DNA of 64,000 nucleotides from Athripsodes cinereus (GCA_947579605.1 OX388311.1:24120951-24184950); one strand, 5' to 3'; counted from the stretch's first letter, positions 1 to 11,486 are shown. The notes: generated by a model from the letters alone, not told the origin. Program-made: numbers and translations.

Positions 1-720
1 TGAAAGTGTTTCGTTGATTTTATTTTCCGCCCTTTTCATTATAATGTTGGTGAGTATCTTAGAAGCGTGTGATATCATGCTTAAGGTTCTGTGTTGTTCA
101 CACTTTGTCGTGCCTGCTTTCTTAGGAAGCGCTCGTATCAGACATTTGGCAAAGTCCTCAGGTATCTCTCCTGTGTTGTATATTTTGCAGACAAGCTTAT
201 ACAATGTATCAAGCATGCCTTTTCCTGCGCATTTAAGCAGCTCTGATGGAATCAGGTCAATACCTGGTGCTTTGCCGTCTTTCAACTTTGCTAATGCAAT
301 ATCAAATTCACTTCTTAAGATGTCATCTCCATTATTTTCTACGTCATATTCTGCTTCTAGTGCTTTGCTTTCCTTGACTATGTTCTTTCCTTTGTATAAT
401 TGTTCTAGGTATTCTTTCCATCTTTTTACGATCAATTCATCCTCAAACAGCAGTTTGCCGTTTTTATCTTGTATAGCACATCGTGGTTGTGTTTTGTCAT
501 TGAAGAAATTCTTTACTTCAGAGTATGCGGTTTCAAATTTCCTTTGTTTTATATTCCTGTTAATATTTTTGCATTTTTCTTGCAAATAACATTCCTTTCT
601 CAGCTTGGATTCTCTGTTAATTTTATTTCTAAGGGCTTTATATTCCTTTTTCCCTTCTTCTGTTTTAGAGTTCTTTAAGTTCCTTCTTTTTTCAATCATT
701 TCTAAAATATCGTCCGTATT
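1..720 (-). CDS. Partial non-LTR retrotransposon ORF2 (linker and reverse transcriptase fingers)
   Basis: Read on the minus strand from 720 down to base 1, this is one open frame of about 240 codons that runs off the left edge. It starts in a basic, charged linker such as usually lies between endonuclease and reverse transcriptase. It then gives the RT entry motif around DGKAPGIDLIPSELLK (about 250-300) and the fingers motif KKAGTTKCEQHRTLSM followed by SHASKILTNIIMKR (about 20-130). This is the order seen in LINE-type reverse transcriptases. The frame has no recognisable start and is 5'-truncated near 720-730, as expected for incomplete target-primed reverse transcription. The YADD palm would lie beyond the edge. 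The + strand ORF over the same bases is a shadow. Clade is uncertain. Confidence 0.85.
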
Positions 721-891
721 CTATACCTACCTAGATATAGAATATGACACAGTAGATAATTTCAACGATAGGTAAAGTATATATTGTTCGTATTTTGCAC
801 TGTACAATTGAGTTTTAAGAAACTCTTTACGCAACCCGACACGAATATAATACGTTTGATATGGTTTGTCACTAATAATGTGATGTACTCA
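721..891. other. Non-coding spacer
   Basis: AT-rich sequence between the truncated LINE and an inverted-repeat element. No gene or RNA signal seen. Confidence 0.5.
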
Positions 892-1400
892 ATTTGGCGG
901 ATATCGCCAGACACCAAAATATCGCCAGCCATTTGATCCGTGTGAACAAAATGACAGCTAGTCTGAAACGATAAAAACCAGTAGAAACGATATCGTCTCG
1001 AGTTGACCACCTTCCAACTTTTCGGGCGATTGAACGATTTGCGCATGCGCAGATGTGCGCGGCGTTCGTATCTATGGTAAAAACTTTATAACCTATAAAT
1101 TTTATAATGTTTCCCGCTTCGTGACAGCTGTTATCTTTGTTGTTGGTTTGTGGCGTTTGTTTCCTTAATTAAAAGGCGCCTTACAACCTCTACTATAACA
1201 TTTTCGACTAAAAATAAACACTTCGCGATCTCCATCTCGACGCCATTTTGAAAATAGTGTCAAAATCAAAGCGCATCTGACAGATCGTTTCTATATCGGT
1301 GGACTGTGTGAACAGGTGTGACGATCAATGGATGTCCGGCGAATTTTGTTTTTTCGCCTGGCGATATATTTAGAAATTCGCCTGGCGATATTCGCCAAAT
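892..1400. mobile_element. Non-autonomous inverted-repeat element (MITE-like)
   Basis: The left end has TTTGGCGGATATCGCCAG (893-910) and the right end its near-perfect reverse complement CTGGCGATATTCGCCAAA (1382-1399). Further short copies of the CGCCTGGCGATA word lie just inside each end. The interior of about 470 bp is richer in G+C than its surroundings and has no transposase frame. This fits a deletion derivative of a DNA transposon. The superfamily cannot be assigned, and no clear target duplication is visible. Confidence 0.55.
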
Positions 1401-2529
1401 GTGAACACCCCATTATACAGACATTCTCAAATAATACATTCGAATACAGATTTAAAACATCGCTACTCATTTTTTGTTATATTCAATTATCTCACATCAT
1501 ATCCCTAGTAGTGTGTGGGCAAAGAGGACGAATCCCCAACTATTTCTAAACTCTTTTTCTCACTTCTTTCGTTTTCCCCACATTTATGCAGTTTTTCATA
1601 GGTGTACGCTGATTTCTCTTGCTAAGAATCACGAGATTATTTTGAAAATGAATCCAAATAATATATCCTAACAATTAGCAATAGGCCACAAGGTTACTGA
1701 TCAAACCAGCATCTTCCTTTCCTGATAATATATTAATTTTCTGTTTAGGGAACAGAACTGTTAGGAGATCAATAATATATCTGAGAAAATTCCAAATGTG
1801 TATCGCTTTGTATGGAAAACGTCTTGGTTAGAGGCATGAAAAGGTGTAAGTAGGAAACACAATATCCACTGTGGCAATACATATGTTTGCGATTAACTGT
1901 CATGTCACACCTCAGTACCTACATGTATTAAAATTTTAAATACTTACAAATTTTGTATGTACGCATTCATTTCTATTTACTGAACTCAAAACCGCTGATC
2001 AAACAGTACTTCAAGAGAGTAGAATAAATTATTTGTACTTATATATTAAATATTATTTGTTATTGATATCGTTAGCAAATAAAATATAATGTAAATAATG
2101 GTATTAACGTGAACATTCAAGATACAAAATGCTTATGATATTATCATCCAATATATTATAGCTACGCACATTTTAATGGGAATAATTGACAAAAAAATAT
2201 TATTATTATTACAAGGCATATAAATTCTTTCTTATCTCCACAGTTTTCCCAATCATGATTGAATTATTTAAGTTCTTTTTTTCAGTTGCTAAGAAGAATT
2301 TTCATTTGATTATCTTCCATGATATTCAGAGTAGATATCAATAGTACAAGATTTATTGATAATGTTAGGCAGTAGCGGTCCTAAGTCCTAATACTTCTAA
2401 CACTGGGCGAAACAGTCTCGATCTTTTGAGAGCCCTATGTCAGGTTTTAAATTATTAATTTTGTTAAAGTTATATTGATTGGATAGGGGTTCCGTCGGCC
2501 CGGGCGTCCCTCTTTCACAATACACCGTT
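1401..2529. other. Intergenic, no gene seen
   Basis: AT-rich sequence with only short chance ORFs and no recognisable RNA or mobile-element ends. Confidence 0.5.
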
Positions 2530-2648
2530 CCTATGACAACGATATCAGAGCGCAAGGAATGTCGTGGGAAGAGGTGACGCAATTGGCACAGAGACGCTCT
2601 GAATGGAGGAGGCTGGTTTCTGCCCTGTGCTCCCGAGAGGAGCGTTGA
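2530..2648 (+). pseudogene. LINE 3' end (C-terminus of an RTE-like ORF2)
   Basis: A + strand frame gives NDIRAQGMSWEEVTQLAQ and then RSEWRRLVSALCSREER before a TGA at 2646-2648. This matches the C-terminal tail common in RTE-like insect LINEs (SWEEV..LA..R..WR..V.ALC). It is followed by a short (GAT)n run at about 2651-2670, a typical simple-repeat LINE tail. It is 5'-truncated. The same tail recurs more degraded at 22745, 28560 and, on the minus strand, 53385, so the family is repetitive here. Confidence 0.7.
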
Positions 2649-2670
2649 GGGCGATGATGATGATGATGAT

Positions 2671-4084
2671 ATTGATTGAGTTGACGTTTATTTTGTAAAA
2701 CTCCGTGTTAATTTATGGAAGGAAACAAAATTGGTTTTAGTTTCACTATATATTTATTTATATAATGACATGGTTTTGACCATAGATTTATATGTACTAT
2801 TGACTTACAAAGTTGTTGTCAAACTCTAGTTTGACTCTGAGTTTGTCAATGACTTTGTACGTCAAAACCAGGTCACTATTTAATTAAATTTAAAGTAAAA
2901 CTAGAACTAATTGTGTTTTCTTCCATATAATATTATATAAAAATCTTCTTTGTATATTTGCGTAGACAGACTTTCATCCATCTGCTTCAGATGTAGAAGG
3001 GGATGGAAAAGTGGAAGTCTGAAAATCTGGCAGGTTACGTCCCTCAGGATCGAGGAGCAACACAGAAGAAAAAAATTGAATACACTTTGTACCTACTTGT
3101 TATAATTAGTTTATGACTAACAAAATCCTTTGAACTTTTTATATTATTTACGTGCATGAATTATAATATGTATTCACCTCTTGTTATGGACTGGCAAAAT
3201 TGTGTTATCCAGGGCCCCAAATAAACTGTAGCCGCCATTGATGATTATATACCTACTTTGGTTATCAAACTTATTCTAACGAATATTGGTACATTGGCTT
3301 CTTTAAGTGATACAAGTCTAAATAATATCTTTGAAATAATAATGTACCTAGCTATATAGTGTGACATAATTTAATCTCTCGGAAGTGTTTGTCAAACTAA
3401 AGTAAGGCATGCGTAATACGTATTATGTAGGCATTTAGTACGTATCTACCTACACCTATGCTATTTTTTTTTTAATCTTCAGAGAAATCACATTAATGTC
3501 TAAATAATTAAATTCGTATCCCAGTTCCTAGCAAAGAATAAGCCTATATCATTCTTTTCTCTAAATTTTAGAGAGTCTTGTAAAATAAATAACTCACTGT
3601 TCAACGATGAAACTCTACATAATATTACGTTCGTTTTTGGATATTTTTTCTCAAATATGTGTAAATGTTTTTTTATGAATTTGAAAATTTGAATTTTGAA
3701 ATCTATAAAATAAAGTCAAACAAAAGAAAAATATATATTTTTTATACCCAAAAAATCCTTATATTTTTAAAATAATAATTTAATGCAAATGGATCAAAAT
3801 AAATGAGCAAAATATAAAGTTAGTGATTATCTAATATCTGAGACTATGTGCCTGACAAATGTACCTACGTGTTTGAATATCTTTTATTACTTACATATAA
3901 GTAAAAATGGTTCTGTATAGTGTGTAGGTACTGTGATGTGATTGAGTGACGAATGAGTAATTGAGCGAGATTGATTAAAGGATTGTGAGTTGAGCGAAAT
4001 GTTGAGCGGAAACATAAAATAAAGTAAGAACTTAATATTGTAGACCGATGGAGCTTGGTGGAAGTGTATTGTAAATAAATAAAT
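2671..4084. other. Intergenic, no gene seen
   Basis: AT-rich, low-complexity sequence. It includes a degenerate ATTGAGTGA-like stretch near 3940-4010. No coding or RNA signal seen. Confidence 0.5.
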
Positions 4085-4180
4085 ATAGAAAACTAATATT
4101 TAGCTCTTTCACAGTGATTTTATAAATCGCAACCGTCAATCAAGGGCTTCTGCTCTCATCATCAGGTTAACGGAGACGAA
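4085..4180 (-). repeat. Degenerate Penelope-like hammerhead-containing end
   Basis: On the minus strand a CCTGATGATGAGAGC core (about 4149-4163) is followed by a helix-like stretch and a tail that resembles the 57.4-kb hammerhead repeat. The CTGATGAT start is kept, but stem II and the GAAA box are damaged. Call is by comparison with the better copy at 57411. Confidence 0.35.
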
Positions 4181-4886
4181 AAAAGTTGTTTTTTTTTAAA
4201 TTATATGTTTGTTCTTTCATTGAATGTAATTTCTTCACTAAGCGTTAGCCTAATGGTGAGAGCTGAAGCTCTTTAAATCCGGCTTTTGATAAAAATAATA
4301 ATAATAATTTATTCAATCAACAATAATATAAACAAACATGAAAGCTGAAAGAACATGGCTACAATTATGTTGCAGCAGCCTCACTTGGTTTACCCTGTAT
4401 CGAGGCATGCTGCAAACACGCTCTGTGTCAGTCACTGTGGAAATACTGAATATAAGCATTTTATTGTTATTAATTTGAAGTAAATACGTAAATATACAAC
4501 ATTGACTTTTTCTCACTAGATGTTTGCACTAGGTATAATACCTATGTTAGAACACACACATTCAGCATTCTCTTTACACCTTCGCAATACGACATTCGCT
4601 CATTGACGATTCTATGTAAAATATACCTACCACGATTATTATACAAAATAAGACATGAAGTAATCGGGATAATTATAATTGTGTATGTTTGTGAATATAT
4701 TTATATGCACTTTATCGACATCGTTATTAGACAAGATATAAGAAAAACAATACATTCTATGCGAGGTTTTATCCTTAAGATAAAAACATTATGTATTAAA
4801 ATCATATTTATTGACTGAGATAGGTATTACAATTAATATGAAAGTATGTCATGAGATTTTTATGGGAATTGAATGTACCTAGTATA

Positions 4887-5062
4887 TTTTTTTTAAAAAG
4901 ATGTATCTGGGTTTGGAATAAACCAAATACATCCCAAAGACCCTCACAGCTAGAAATATGCTTGTGTCGTGAGGGTGAAGTAAGCATAAGCGGATGGAAT
5001 CGAACCCGGGTCTCCCGATTTAAGGTCTGAGGCTCTACCATCAGGTTACCGACTACCTCATT
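4887..5062 (-). mobile_element. tRNA-derived SINE, family A, copy 1
   Basis: Minus strand. A tRNA-like head has a B-box-like GGGTTCGATTCC (reverse of 4995-5006) and an A-box region near 5035-5050 (GGTAACCTGATGGTAGAG). The body contains CACGACACAAGC and ends in TACATCTTTTT plus a T/A run. The body layout matches the copies at 5370, 6331, 22197 and 49335. It is not a functional tRNA gene because the cloverleaf is incomplete and lacks an anticodon arm of normal form. Confidence 0.75.
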
Positions 5063-5369
5063 GTTCTGGGTGATTCTTAAAAACGCAACATACCTATTTC
5101 ATTTTAATTTATTTATACTATAATGTATATTAATGATACAATTTATAGATAAAAGCTGATATAAAATACAATATAATTGCATCGAACTGGCATTGGAACT
5201 TTTCTGCTGCTAGTTCAAACCGAATTTTATTTTTTTATTCATGTTTGGGCATACAACGCATGTGACAAAATGTTATCTAACTACAGTAGATCAAAAAATT
5301 TAAAAATTTCAAGACATTCATGAACTAGAACTGCCGAAATCTTTTTTTTTTTTTTTTTTTTCTTTTTTT

Positions 5370-5541
5370 TTTAAAAAAAAAGATATATCTGGGTTTTGTT
5401 ATAAACCCAAATACAACCTTATACACCTTTCACAGTAAGCTAAAAGCTTGTGTCGTGAAAGGGGAGTTTGCCGGCACCTGGGATCGAACCCCGGACCTCA
5501 TGTTCATAAGGCCGAGACTCTACCTCCAGGCTACCGACGAA
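5370..5541 (-). mobile_element. tRNA-derived SINE, family A, copy 2
   Basis: Minus strand. The head reads GTTCGTCGGTAGCCTGGAGG with a B box GGGGTTCGATCCCAGG. The body is GTGTCGTGAAAGG-type sequence with the AAGCTTTTAGCTTACTGTG motif, and the tail is GATATATCTTT followed by a long T/A run. One of the best-preserved copies in the window. Confidence 0.8.
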
Positions 5542-6330
5542 CTTGCTTTGCTTGCAAATTTGCATCATGTATTTTCTAATCTTAAATAATTTCTCCATTT
5601 TAATCCTATTCTCTAGTGCAAGAGTTTATTTGTCAGTTTGACGTTTGTGCCCTGAGCAAAGCCGGGTAAAACTACGTTTGTTTAAAATACAGCTCTTCTG
5701 TGGTAGGTATAACCACACTGTAGAGATAATACAGAAGGTTTGTACTTAAAAGTGAAAGGAAAAATATTTCTACTTGGTTATTATTATCAATAATAATATT
5801 ATAAGGTAGGTAAGTACTAAAAATATAACACGCTCGATTCACTACTTACTATATTATGCAAAAATAGAAAAACTAGTATCTTGTTAGGTTACTTATAATA
5901 TTATGTATGGAAAACATAATCCTGTGACCCGTTGTATGTTCCGCGAAAAAGGATCAATGAGACAAAAATACAAGTAGATGCCAAGTTATCTATACTATTT
6001 CGCGTATTTTCCACAAGTGGGGTGATAAACAGACTTACTGCATGAAATAAACATGTAGATCGTGCTCTTCGTGCCGACGATAAATAATACATGAGTGACT
6101 ACCCTCATCATTTAATATTGAAAATGTATGTCTTGATGTAGTGATATTTAACGAATATTATTTTTTTATACAATACTGCCAAAATTCAAAAAAAGTGTAT
6201 GAGGCAAATAGAACAATAAAAAATAATGGGAAGGCTATACTCAACACTGGATGCAAGCAGGACCGTCTAAGGACATGACGGGACACCTGGGCACAGTGGT
6301 GCGCTCAAAATTGTGGGTTTCTCCCCCCAA

Positions 6331-6475
6331 ATAGCAAACAATCTATCCGTGGTTCGATCCCAGGTGCCGGAAAACTCCCCTTTCACGGCACAAGCTTTTA
6401 GCTTAGTGTGAAAGGTGTATAAGGTTGTATTTGGGTTTATAACAAAATGCCAGATATATCTTTTCGAAAAAAAAA
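6331..6475 (+). mobile_element. tRNA-derived SINE, family A, copy 3 (5'-truncated)
   Basis: Plus strand. It begins inside the tRNA-like head at the B box (GTGGTTCGATCCCAGGTG), continues through CACAAGCTTTTAGCTTAGTG, and ends in GATATATCTTTT and an A-rich tail at about 6463-6479. The A-box half is missing. Confidence 0.75.
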
Positions 6476-6479
6476 AAAA

Positions 6480-7077
6480 TCTAATAATATCAATAAGTAT
6501 CTAAATCGAATAAAATTTGAGCTCTGTTTTGTCTAGGAAAATATATCAGCATTTCGGCCTCCATGTGAGGTCAGGTACGGGCCCCGTGTGCCCTTACGGT
6601 AAATATGGCTTTGGATGCAAGATGGTTGATGATGATGATGATGGAAAATATTTCATTTTTATTTATTTATTTATACATCATAAACGGCACACTCATGGCA
6701 GGTTAACAAAATATCATTTACACATTTATATAAATAGGTATAGGTACACATAAAACTAAAAATTAAAACATTAAGACAATGTACATAAATAAAATAAGTA
6801 GGTACATAATAAAACCCTATTAGTTGATTACAAAAATTTGTGAGCGAGTTCGTTTATATCAAAAAAATAAAAACTGTTTCCTAATAAAAAAGAAACAATT
6901 TGAGATCAATATCAATGAATTCATTTGAATGTTACGTAGTTCCGAGAAGTATTAACTATTCTATCTCTATAAAAAATCCACAAGAAACATAAGTAGCATA
7001 GAAAATACATTTATATGACACTAATTTTGTTTTCACTAAATAAGTAAAACTCCATTTTTAAATAAAAAAATTAATAA
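6480..7077. other. Intergenic with (GATGAT) and (TTTA) simple repeats
   Basis: Contains a (GAT)n run near 6630-6645 and a TTTATTTATTTA run near 6658-6672, probably LINE tail remnants. No gene seen. Confidence 0.4.
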
Positions 7078-7231
7078 GTAAAAAATACTTAAGAGTTTTA
7101 AATTTCTTTATTTATCAGTTACACGTGTTTCGGGTTGCAAGCCCATATTCATACTGATGAATATGGGCTTGCAACCCGAAACACGTGTAACTGATAAATA
7201 AAGAAATTTAAAACTCTTAAGTATTTTTTAC
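7078..7231. repeat. Perfect 75-bp inverted repeat with a 4-nt loop
   Basis: Bases 7078-7152 and 7157-7231 are exact reverse complements, separated only by ACTG. Each arm carries the word GGGCTTGCAACCCGAAACAC and its self-complementary ACACGTGT, then an AATAAAGAAATTT tail. The right arm with the loop forms a CTGATGA...GAAAC hammerhead-like core, which suggests the arms derive from a Penelope-like terminal repeat. No target duplication is obvious. The lack of any mismatch implies recent origin or ongoing correction. Confidence 0.95.
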
Positions 7232-7755
7232 ATTTATATGACATTAAGTCACGATCTGTTTCATACAAAAATATTCAATATTCATCGTTACTCAAGGACA
7301 ATCTATATAACTTTTGTTTTGAACCTTTTTTGCATAAAACGTGCGAATATTGTATGGAAGTACCTATACCTATCGTTGAGTTTAAATGTATGAATAGATT
7401 GAAACGATATGAAAGATAATGTTTATAAGTATGGGTAGTAATAGGTAAGTAATACCGGGCTAGAATATACTAGAATATATGCAAATAGATTGAATAATAA
7501 AATAAATATATAGATATGTATTTAAGTGGAGCGAACGGATGATGAAAGGACAACAAAGAAGATATATTTATCTGAATATAGGGGTGTAAGAAAGGGCGGT
7601 GGCCCAAGAACTTGCATGATTGCGGAGAGAGCTAAATAAATAGGTGCTAAATAGATCGGCTTAGCGTTCTTTCTTCTCTGCCCATAAAAAAATGACACGG
7701 CGTGTGCAATGATTGGACAGGGTTCTCTTGAAAATACATACATACATACATACCA

Positions 7756-8588
7756 TCACGCCGCTTCCCTCGCGGGGTAGGCAGAAAGGATCGAGCGCCA
7801 CTTCCTTCTATCCTTGCATACATCTTTCGCTTCTGTCACTGTCATACAATTTCTCATGCATGCTCTCCTGTTCAATGTGCTCAACACATGACCGTCCTGT
7901 AGGATTTGATTTAAACGATCTTGCCATTTAATCCTAGGACGTCCACGTCTCCGAGCACCATTCCTCTCAGCCAAAAATATCTGCTTAGTCATTCTGTCCT
8001 CATTCATTCTTTCCACGTGCCCAAACCATCTTAACTTATTTAAATTCATCCTTGTTATTACACCAACTTTCACTCCACATTCCTTTCGTATATCACTGTT
8101 ACTCACACGATCTCTCAGACTTTTCCCACACATCCTTCTCAACGATCTCATTTCAACTGCATTTAAGCCACTTTCATCCTTCTTTAACCATGTCCACGTC
8201 TCACTTGCATACATAAGTGTTGGCACTAAGATAGCAGAGTGCACCAACCTTTTAGCTGTGGTAGATATGTTTCTATTTGCAATTATTGGTCGGATTGCAC
8301 CGTTTACCTTATTGCCAGCAACTTTTCTCCTTTCAATATCGCTTTCACACTTCCCATCTCTCGTGAACAAACTACCTAAGTACACACATTCGTCAACTTG
8401 CTCTAACACTTCGTTGTCAATCATTACCTGGCATACTGTTCTCTCACTTCCTCTTTCAAACACCATGATTTTTGTCTTTTTTGCATTCATTCTCAATCCA
8501 TTAATCGCACAATTTTCATACACACACGTCATTCGCTGTAGATCTCTTGAAAATATCCTTTTTATTTCACTTAATTTACCATCTAACT
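7756..8588 (-). CDS. 5'-truncated RTE-like LINE, C-terminal part of ORF2
   Basis: Minus strand. An open frame from about 8588 ends at a stop just below 7756. It covers the RT thumb and the C-terminal region. Visible features are GLRMNAKKTKIMVF after the palm, a YLGSLFTRDGKCESDI motif, the LVPTLMYASETWTW segment, RRMCGKSLRDR, WFGHVERM, and a C-terminal WRSILSAYPAREAA. These are in the order of RTE-type ORF2 tails. The YADD palm, fingers and endonuclease are missing. The 3' end runs into a (CATA)n tract at 7736-7755, the usual tail. Shorter relatives are at 16454, 27115, 54110 and 59630. It lacks catalytic residues, so it is inert. Confidence 0.9.
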
Positions 8589-8599
8589 GAGGGTTTCCA

Positions 8600-9357
8600 A
8601 CTTTTTTTTTATTTGGTGTTCTTGTTAAAGTTGGACAGCCTATTTAAAAAAAAATCATTTTTCAAACAACTTTCAATTGATACTAGATAATACTGGCAAT
8701 GTGCTGGCCACGCGTTTAAAAGAGAGCATAGCAGATGGACGCCTAGAGTTAGACAGTGACTTTGGGAGGACAAGAAATGTATAGAAAGTCCTCAAAAGAG
8801 ATGAACGAATGCAATGTCCAATTAGTTGAAAATATTAGATGTTGTTGTTTGAGGTATAGGAAAAGGGAAAAATAATAAATAAATAATATTACTAGAAAGA
8901 TTTCAAATAGCACTGCGCGGTGCGTCAGGAATAACTCTCTAGTATATAATATCATTTAGCGATATTGTATGTACAGATGTATAGTTTTCTATGTACATAT
9001 TTATATTGATTGAGTTGATGTAAAAGGAAATATTAGGTATGTATGTATCTCATTGGTTGTATTGTTGACATTCGACAAGGTTATTAGGCAGTTTGAAATT
9101 ATGAATATTTTGTTTGTAGGCAGGCGGAGAGTGTATGTCTGTTTCTATTTATAGTGCAAGTCGCCGCTGTACCTACAAGTAAAAATACTACATGCATTTT
9201 GTATCAATATGTTGACTGTAAGTTATTAAAGGTAACACAAACCTTTTTCTTTTCTGTGTGCTTTGTCAGGTCCTCCCGACGTTGGTGAACAGCATGGCGA
9301 AAATTTCGTAGTTATGTGCTGGCCGTAACAAATCGTTCACTCCCGTAATCCTGTGGA
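8600..9357. other. Intergenic, no gene seen
   Basis: AT-rich, with a GC-richer patch just before the inverted-repeat element (about 9260-9357) that I cannot assign. Confidence 0.4.
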
Positions 9358-9425
9358 CCTAGTCAAAACACATTTAAGCGTTACGTTTTCGTTCAAACGC
9401 GGACGACGTTGCGAACCTCGGTATT

Positions 9426-9914
9426 TCCATTCAAGTGGAATCCGGAATCAGGGGAATAAGTAGGGCATTCAGCCGAATTAGAGAGAGAACGTTGGAAGTG
9501 TGGCAAGAAAGATGGGACCGGGGGAGAACCGCTAGGCTTGTCTACGGTTTTCTCCCAGATGTGAGAGAGAGGATTAAAAGGCGTTTCCTGTCCTTTGACC
9601 ACTTTTCTGTTCAGTTGGTGACGGGCCATGGGGAGCTAAAAGCCAAGCTCTTTGAGCTTGGGCTTGCGGACGACCCGTGGTGTGCTTGTGGGACGGGAGC
9701 TCAGTCTGCGGGGCACATCCTGTGGGAGTGCCCATTGATGATGGATGCAAGAAACGTGATGATTGATAGTATGAGTGATGACACTCCTAGACCCTTCTGG
9801 TTTGCGGAGTTGATGACTTGTCCTGGGAATTTCAGGGCCTTTTTGAAGTTTGTAGATGTCTGGGTGTCTCGGTGGGATCTCCTGCGTGAGCCGGGCTCGC
9901 TTAGGAGAGCTTGA
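9426..9914 (+). CDS. R1-like LINE ORF2 C-terminal fragment
   Basis: An open frame of about 160 codons with no ATG at its start. It begins in an arginine-rich helix (RERTLEVWQERWDRG) and carries the conserved VQLVTGHGELKAKL segment. Next comes the Cys/His box WCACGTGAQSAGHILWECP (about residues 80-98 of the frame), and the frame ends SLRRA-stop. This arrangement (W..RW, LTGHG, CxC...H...EC) is typical of the R1/TRAS side of non-LTR elements in moths. RT and endonuclease are missing. A GC-rich 3' UTR follows to about 10130. The minus-strand ORFs here are shadows. Confidence 0.85.
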   Translation, partial: SIQVESGIRGISRAFSRIRERTLEVWQERWDRGRTARLVYGFLPDVRERIKRRFLSFDHFSVQLVTGHGELKAKLFELGLADDPWCACGTGAQSAGHILWECPLMMDARNVMIDSMSDDTPRPFWFAELMTCPGNFRAFLKFVDVWVSRWDLLREPGSLRRA

Positions 9915-10464
9915 TGGTTGATTTTGCCTTGTGTGATTGTGACTGTCGCGGGCGAACTCGTTTTTTTTCGTCTTTGTATTGTCCTGTCTCCCTTGGTGGA
10001 GAGTATTAGGTCTGGTTGGGATGTCCCTTGGGGAGGGAAGCGTCTTTGCAACAGCCCCGGTAACGGCGACCCTCGGGTTCGCCGGCCTGAATAACCTAGT
10101 AAAAGTCTCTGGACACCTCAACTCAGCTTTTGTTCCATAATATTATGCAATTATTTTGTAAATATATTACGCACTTTTACTTTTTATTATTTTGTAACTT
10201 AGGTTAAGATAACTTGTTTATTTGATTACTTTTCTTTTTTTTTTTTTGTATATGTTTGCTTCTCTCGTATAAAGGTACATCGAAGGAGTTTAGTCAAAAG
10301 ATTTCACACGGAGGTTTTGGCGGTTTGGTGGTTTGGCCGGCCAGCCCTTCAGGCTGCCCACTATGGCGCCTCCGGTGTGGACAAGATTTGTTAAGTGTAG
10401 AATTTCGGATAAATGGAAGTCCCCAGACTTCTGCGGTATCCGGGTGGACGGTGGGTCCTTCAAT

Positions 10465-10535
10465 GTTGCGAGAACGCGTCAATTTTCGTAGCTACTTGTG
10501 TATTTTAGCGCCGAAAATTGACGCGTTCTCGCAAC
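10465..10535. repeat. 24-bp perfect inverted repeat
   Basis: GTTGCGAGAACGCGTCAATT... (10465-10488) and its exact complement (10512-10535) flank a 23-nt loop. It lies just inside the right end of the composite element, so it is probably a subterminal hairpin of it. High CpG for this region. Confidence 0.9.
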
Positions 10536-10739
10536 CTCGTCTTGTTTGAACGAAAACGAAACGAAAACGTAACGCTTAAATGTGTTTTGACTAGGCCTAC
10601 TATCCAATCTAACACATCTTTGCACATCGACGACAATTATCTTCTGCCGGGCTCTCTGCGTCGAAGTATAAATATCTACCTAGAAATGTGGATTTATACA
10701 TATGGATAGTGGATACCTACGTACAAAACTATGAAAGTC

Positions 10740-10800
10740 TTTATTTTTCGAATATCAGCCTTTTACAGGACACTTGAAAACTTACGGAATTCTGTGAGAG
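10740..10800 (+). repeat. Dispersed family C, right half
   Basis: Carries CCTTTTACAGGACACTTGAA followed by AACTTACGGAA, the shared right half of the repeat found entire at 17435 and 26455. Confidence 0.6.
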
Positions 10801-10864
10801 ACTAATTCCTTGGCGGGTACTTTACGGAATGAAAAACTAGCTCCCCAGTAAAATTGCACAAATT

Positions 10865-11486
10865 ATGTGTTTAATATACTCTATCGCGCTTCTTATTATA
10901 TTTCAAGTATTATATTATGTAGGTATTATATGTCAAGCTTGTGTGTGTGAACCGTCAGTGATAAATATACATTTTGACGTATCTATAATTTCAACGCAAG
11001 TAAAATTGCAACTTTTCAATATAAATGCATTTGTAATGCAAATAATACGATATCTAATATTTATGTTTAAATATTGCATATTAGGTATATCTAAAGATCT
11101 AAATAATACATTGCATATTGTATAAATATTGAGCATGATACTTATAAAATCAAATATACGTACATAAGATTTATAAATATTTCTTATGATATATTATCGC
11201 ATATCAAATTGATAAGATATAGGTTTTTTAATAGTAAGATTTTATTTAATAATTACTATCTCGATGTATAAGGCACGAGCAGATCATAACGATGATGTAG
11301 TAGATGATTTATTTGGATGATGTAATGACGGTTGCCATGTTGTCTATGAATGACTGTTGAAATGATGATACACCCACGACTTATCTGGCTACCCCGCATA
11401 TACGATGTTTCAAGCTGTTAAATAAATACATACATTGTAGATACAGGTAATATATATAATTTTAAAATTCAATAAACTGTTCTAAC
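10865..11486. other. Intergenic, no gene seen
   Basis: Very AT-rich. The overlapping ORFs on both strands at 10865-11136 have no family features. Confidence 0.5.

Larger units (their letters stand above)
9358..10595. mobile_element. Composite inverted-repeat element carrying an R1-like LINE fragment
   Basis: The left end CCTAGTCAAAACACATTTAA (from 9358), continuing through GCGTTACGTTTTCGTT, recurs as its reverse complement ending at 10595, with GTTTGAACGAAAACG just inside. The arms are about 38 bp with one small insertion in the right arm. Between them lie an R1-type LINE C-terminus with 3' UTR, a GC-rich patch and a 24-bp hairpin. A TA duplication (CC-TA-GTC / GAC-TA-GG) is possible but not provable. 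Alternative: two independent copies of a short repeat in opposite orientation flanking a LINE insertion. Confidence 0.6.

Noticed and set aside
14..678. Plus-strand ORFs of 191 and 69 codons
   Set aside because: They are antisense shadows of the minus-strand LINE reverse transcriptase frame, which has the family motifs.
4995..5541. tRNA genes
   Set aside because: B-box-like sequences are present, but no full cloverleaf or plausible anticodon arm; repeated with shared bodies and tails, so they are SINEs.
9636..10121. Minus-strand ORFs opposite the R1 fragment
   Set aside because: Shadows of the R1-type frame and its 3' UTR; the plus frame carries the CxC...H...EC box.
10256..10549. 97-codon ORF near the right end of the composite element
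   Set aside because: Begins at a non-convincing codon, spans the hairpin arm, and has no recognisable domain.
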